Assembly (NCBI RefSeq): GCF_036577625.1
Contig: NZ_JARBDC010000007.1
Location: forward strand, 1-64,000
Reading direction: 5' to 3'
Source: Paenibacillus_AB sp036577625
Lineage (GTDB): Bacteria; Bacillota; Bacilli; Paenibacillales; NBRC-103111
Length of the DNA: 64,000 bases
Positions 62,828-64,000 of the stretch are shown here, piece by piece; position 1 is the stretch's first letter; every line of letters begins with the position of its first letter. The notes under the pieces were generated by a model that did not search any database, was not told the DNA's origin, and worked only from the letters and a program-made list of their open reading frames with translations. Made by a program: the position numbers and the translations under genes.

Positions 62828-64000
62828 TTAGCTTGCAAGTCCGACACGAAGAAACATTTGATAGCTCATAACCTTGGATTCATTAAACGCTCGACCATGC
62901 TTGCCATCCAAACTCAATTCTTTCGTTCCCTGTCGTTCAAGCTTGATCCATCCCACCTCAGTATCCGGGACTTGATCTTCGGTTTCAGCAGGTGACCAGA
63001 TCGTCTTCCCATCTGAGTTAATACCAAGCGCGATTTCGCTCGATGATTTAGACGCGGGAAGCTTTAACCATCCTTGATCGGAGTACTTGCCCGCATTTAC
63101 AACCTTAGTTGATGTCTGACTTGTCGAATGCATGCCGAGAAACTTCACATCAATCGGCGCGTTTGACTGGTTCATAACCTGAAATGGAGCGCTGACAAAA
63201 GATTTGTCTGCCGCGTCCGGTAAAATTGCAAAACTAACTGTAGTCGGCACAGTTACGATAATCCATGTCGCGTCCACCGTTCCAACGATATCGAAATCTT
63301 GGGTAACACCACTGCCAATCGTGCCGCCGATTCCGCCGGAACCTTCAGAGCCTCCGGTGTCACCAGAACCCCCAGTACCGCCGCCAGTATTTTCACCGGA
63401 ACCTCCTGTACCTCCGCTGCCGCCCGGATCACCGCTTGGTTCGCCTGTACTTGCAAGAGCAAGGAGCGGATAGCCTTCGTTTACACTGCTAGTAGAAACC
63501 CATTCCACACTTGAGAGACTTCGATTCGCATTTAATAATTGAGCGAACACTGGAGAGGTCATCTCGCTTGTTGTTTTCCCCGTTATACCCGCTGAATCTC
63601 CGCTCCCAAATGCTAACTTTGGATTTTGCTGAACCCCTTCGACGATAATAGATGTATCCATATTCCAGTAAGCATGAGATGCATCGAGTTCCGACGAACC
63701 TCCTTCGGTTCCGCCAACCAACCCTCCAAAATAATGATCGCCTGACCAACTGCCAACTGGAGAGTTATCGAATAAATTCCCCGTCGAATACGAGTTTACG
63801 ATTGAACTCGGCCCAGAGCTTTGACCGACAAGGCCGCCGACATAATAAACACCGCTGACATCTCCTTTTGCAAACACATTCGAAAGGATGCCACTATTAA
63901 ACCCAACCAACCCACCGACCCTTTGATTGCCTTGGACATTTACTGCAGAATACGAAGCACTAATCGTTCCCTTAATATTCGTGACACTCGACCCCAAATT
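62828..64000 (-). CDS. GLUG-repeat surface protein, C-terminal part (5' end outside window)
   Basis: The C-terminal 390 residues of a larger extracellular protein; the frame runs off the window edge, so the start is not seen. GLUG motifs recur about every 30 residues (VGGLVGFNSG, VGGLVGQSSG, FGGLVGGTEG) with YSxGxV-type strands between, a beta-helix style. A Gly/Ser/Thr/Glu linker of about 45 residues (GGSGGTGGSG type) follows, then a beta-sandwich-like C-terminus similar to bacterial Ig or S-layer-associated domains. Terminator directly after. Probably secreted and wall-associated. Confidence 0.75.
   Translation of the reverse strand, partial: NLGSSVTNIKGTISASYSAVNVQGNQRVGGLVGFNSGILSNVFAKGDVSGVYYVGGLVGQSSGPSSIVNSYSTGNLFDNSPVGSWSGDHYFGGLVGGTEGGSSELDASHAYWNMDTSIIVEGVQQNPKLAFGSGDSAGITGKTTSEMTSPVFAQLLNANRSLSSVEWVSTSSVNEGYPLLALASTGEPSGDPGGSGGTGGSGENTGGGTGGSGDTGGSEGSGGIGGTIGSGVTQDFDIVGTVDATWIIVTVPTTVSFAILPDAADKSFVSAPFQVMNQSNAPIDVKFLGMHSTSQTSTKVVNAGKYSDQGWLKLPASKSSSEIALGINSDGKTIWSPAETEDQVPDTEVGWIKLERQGTKELSLDGKHGRAFNESKVMSYQMFLRVGLAS

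Noticed and set aside
33020..64000. CRISPR array or cas genes
   Set aside because: No regularly spaced direct repeats of 25-40 bp and no Cas-like protein seen.

Overview
The window looks like a chromosome segment of a GC-rich Firmicute of the Paenibacillaceae (Paenibacillus, Cohnella or Thermobacillus type). The evidence is the 16S rRNA sequence, low-GC-type Shine-Dalgarno sites before many TTG and GTG starts, a Bacillus-order pur operon, Bacillus-like neighbours (yerB, yerC, dgkB, rlmCD homologues) and, in the AT-rich half, SLH-domain surface proteins. The genus is an inference; a BLAST of the 16S would settle it.

Bases 1-33,000 are GC-rich core genome. They open with the 3' three quarters of a 16S gene followed directly by 5S and a terminator, with no 23S between or after. 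A 0.96-kb non-coding repeat follows, whose second copy lies at 28.3-29.0 kb. Next are a small alarmone synthetase (YwaC type), an esterase and a deacetylase-like protein. Bases 6,751-21,527 hold a complete purine operon, purEKBCSQLFMNHOD. It has two PurR boxes, a sigma-A promoter, a guanine-type riboswitch and an attenuator in its leader. Its last IMP steps are unusual: the AICAR transformylase stands alone and resembles the animal ATIC C-terminal domain, and ring closure is assigned to a separate archaeal-type PurO. A 12-bp minisatellite interrupts the operon between purF and purM. A BI-1 family membrane protein, YerB lipoprotein, epimerase, glutamate dehydrogenase, isochorismatase-like hydrolase, YerC, CbiX-like chelatase, DgkB and RlmCD complete the core part.

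From about 33,090 to the end the DNA is AT-rich and accessory. In order it carries: a SacI-family restriction-modification system with two HhH-GPD DNA glycosylases and an unknown partner; two tandem secreted WG-repeat/SLH proteins; two XRE regulators; a two-gene AbiJ-NTD3 nuclease plus HEPN-like protein module; a four-gene cluster of unknowns ending in a PD-(D/E)XK nuclease; a tyrosine recombinase followed by three short EAL-like genes, with a fourth EAL-like gene further on; two excisionase-like proteins; a PLD nuclease with a PUA/EVE-like C-terminus; a catalytically degenerate recombinase with a zinc finger coupled to a DUF3883-like nuclease; an amidoligase plus gamma-glutamylcyclotransferase pair; and a partial GLUG-repeat surface protein. 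This reads as a mobile or defence island. I could not see its ends, a tRNA target or attachment sites.

The most novel-looking signal is a structured element present twice on the minus strand (52,926-52,999 and 57,735-57,817). Both copies share an identical 8-bp closing stem and a pyrimidine-rich apical loop, on an inner stem whose sequence changes while pairing is kept. One copy lies ahead of the recombinase plus EAL-like genes, the other directly ahead of the fourth EAL-like gene.
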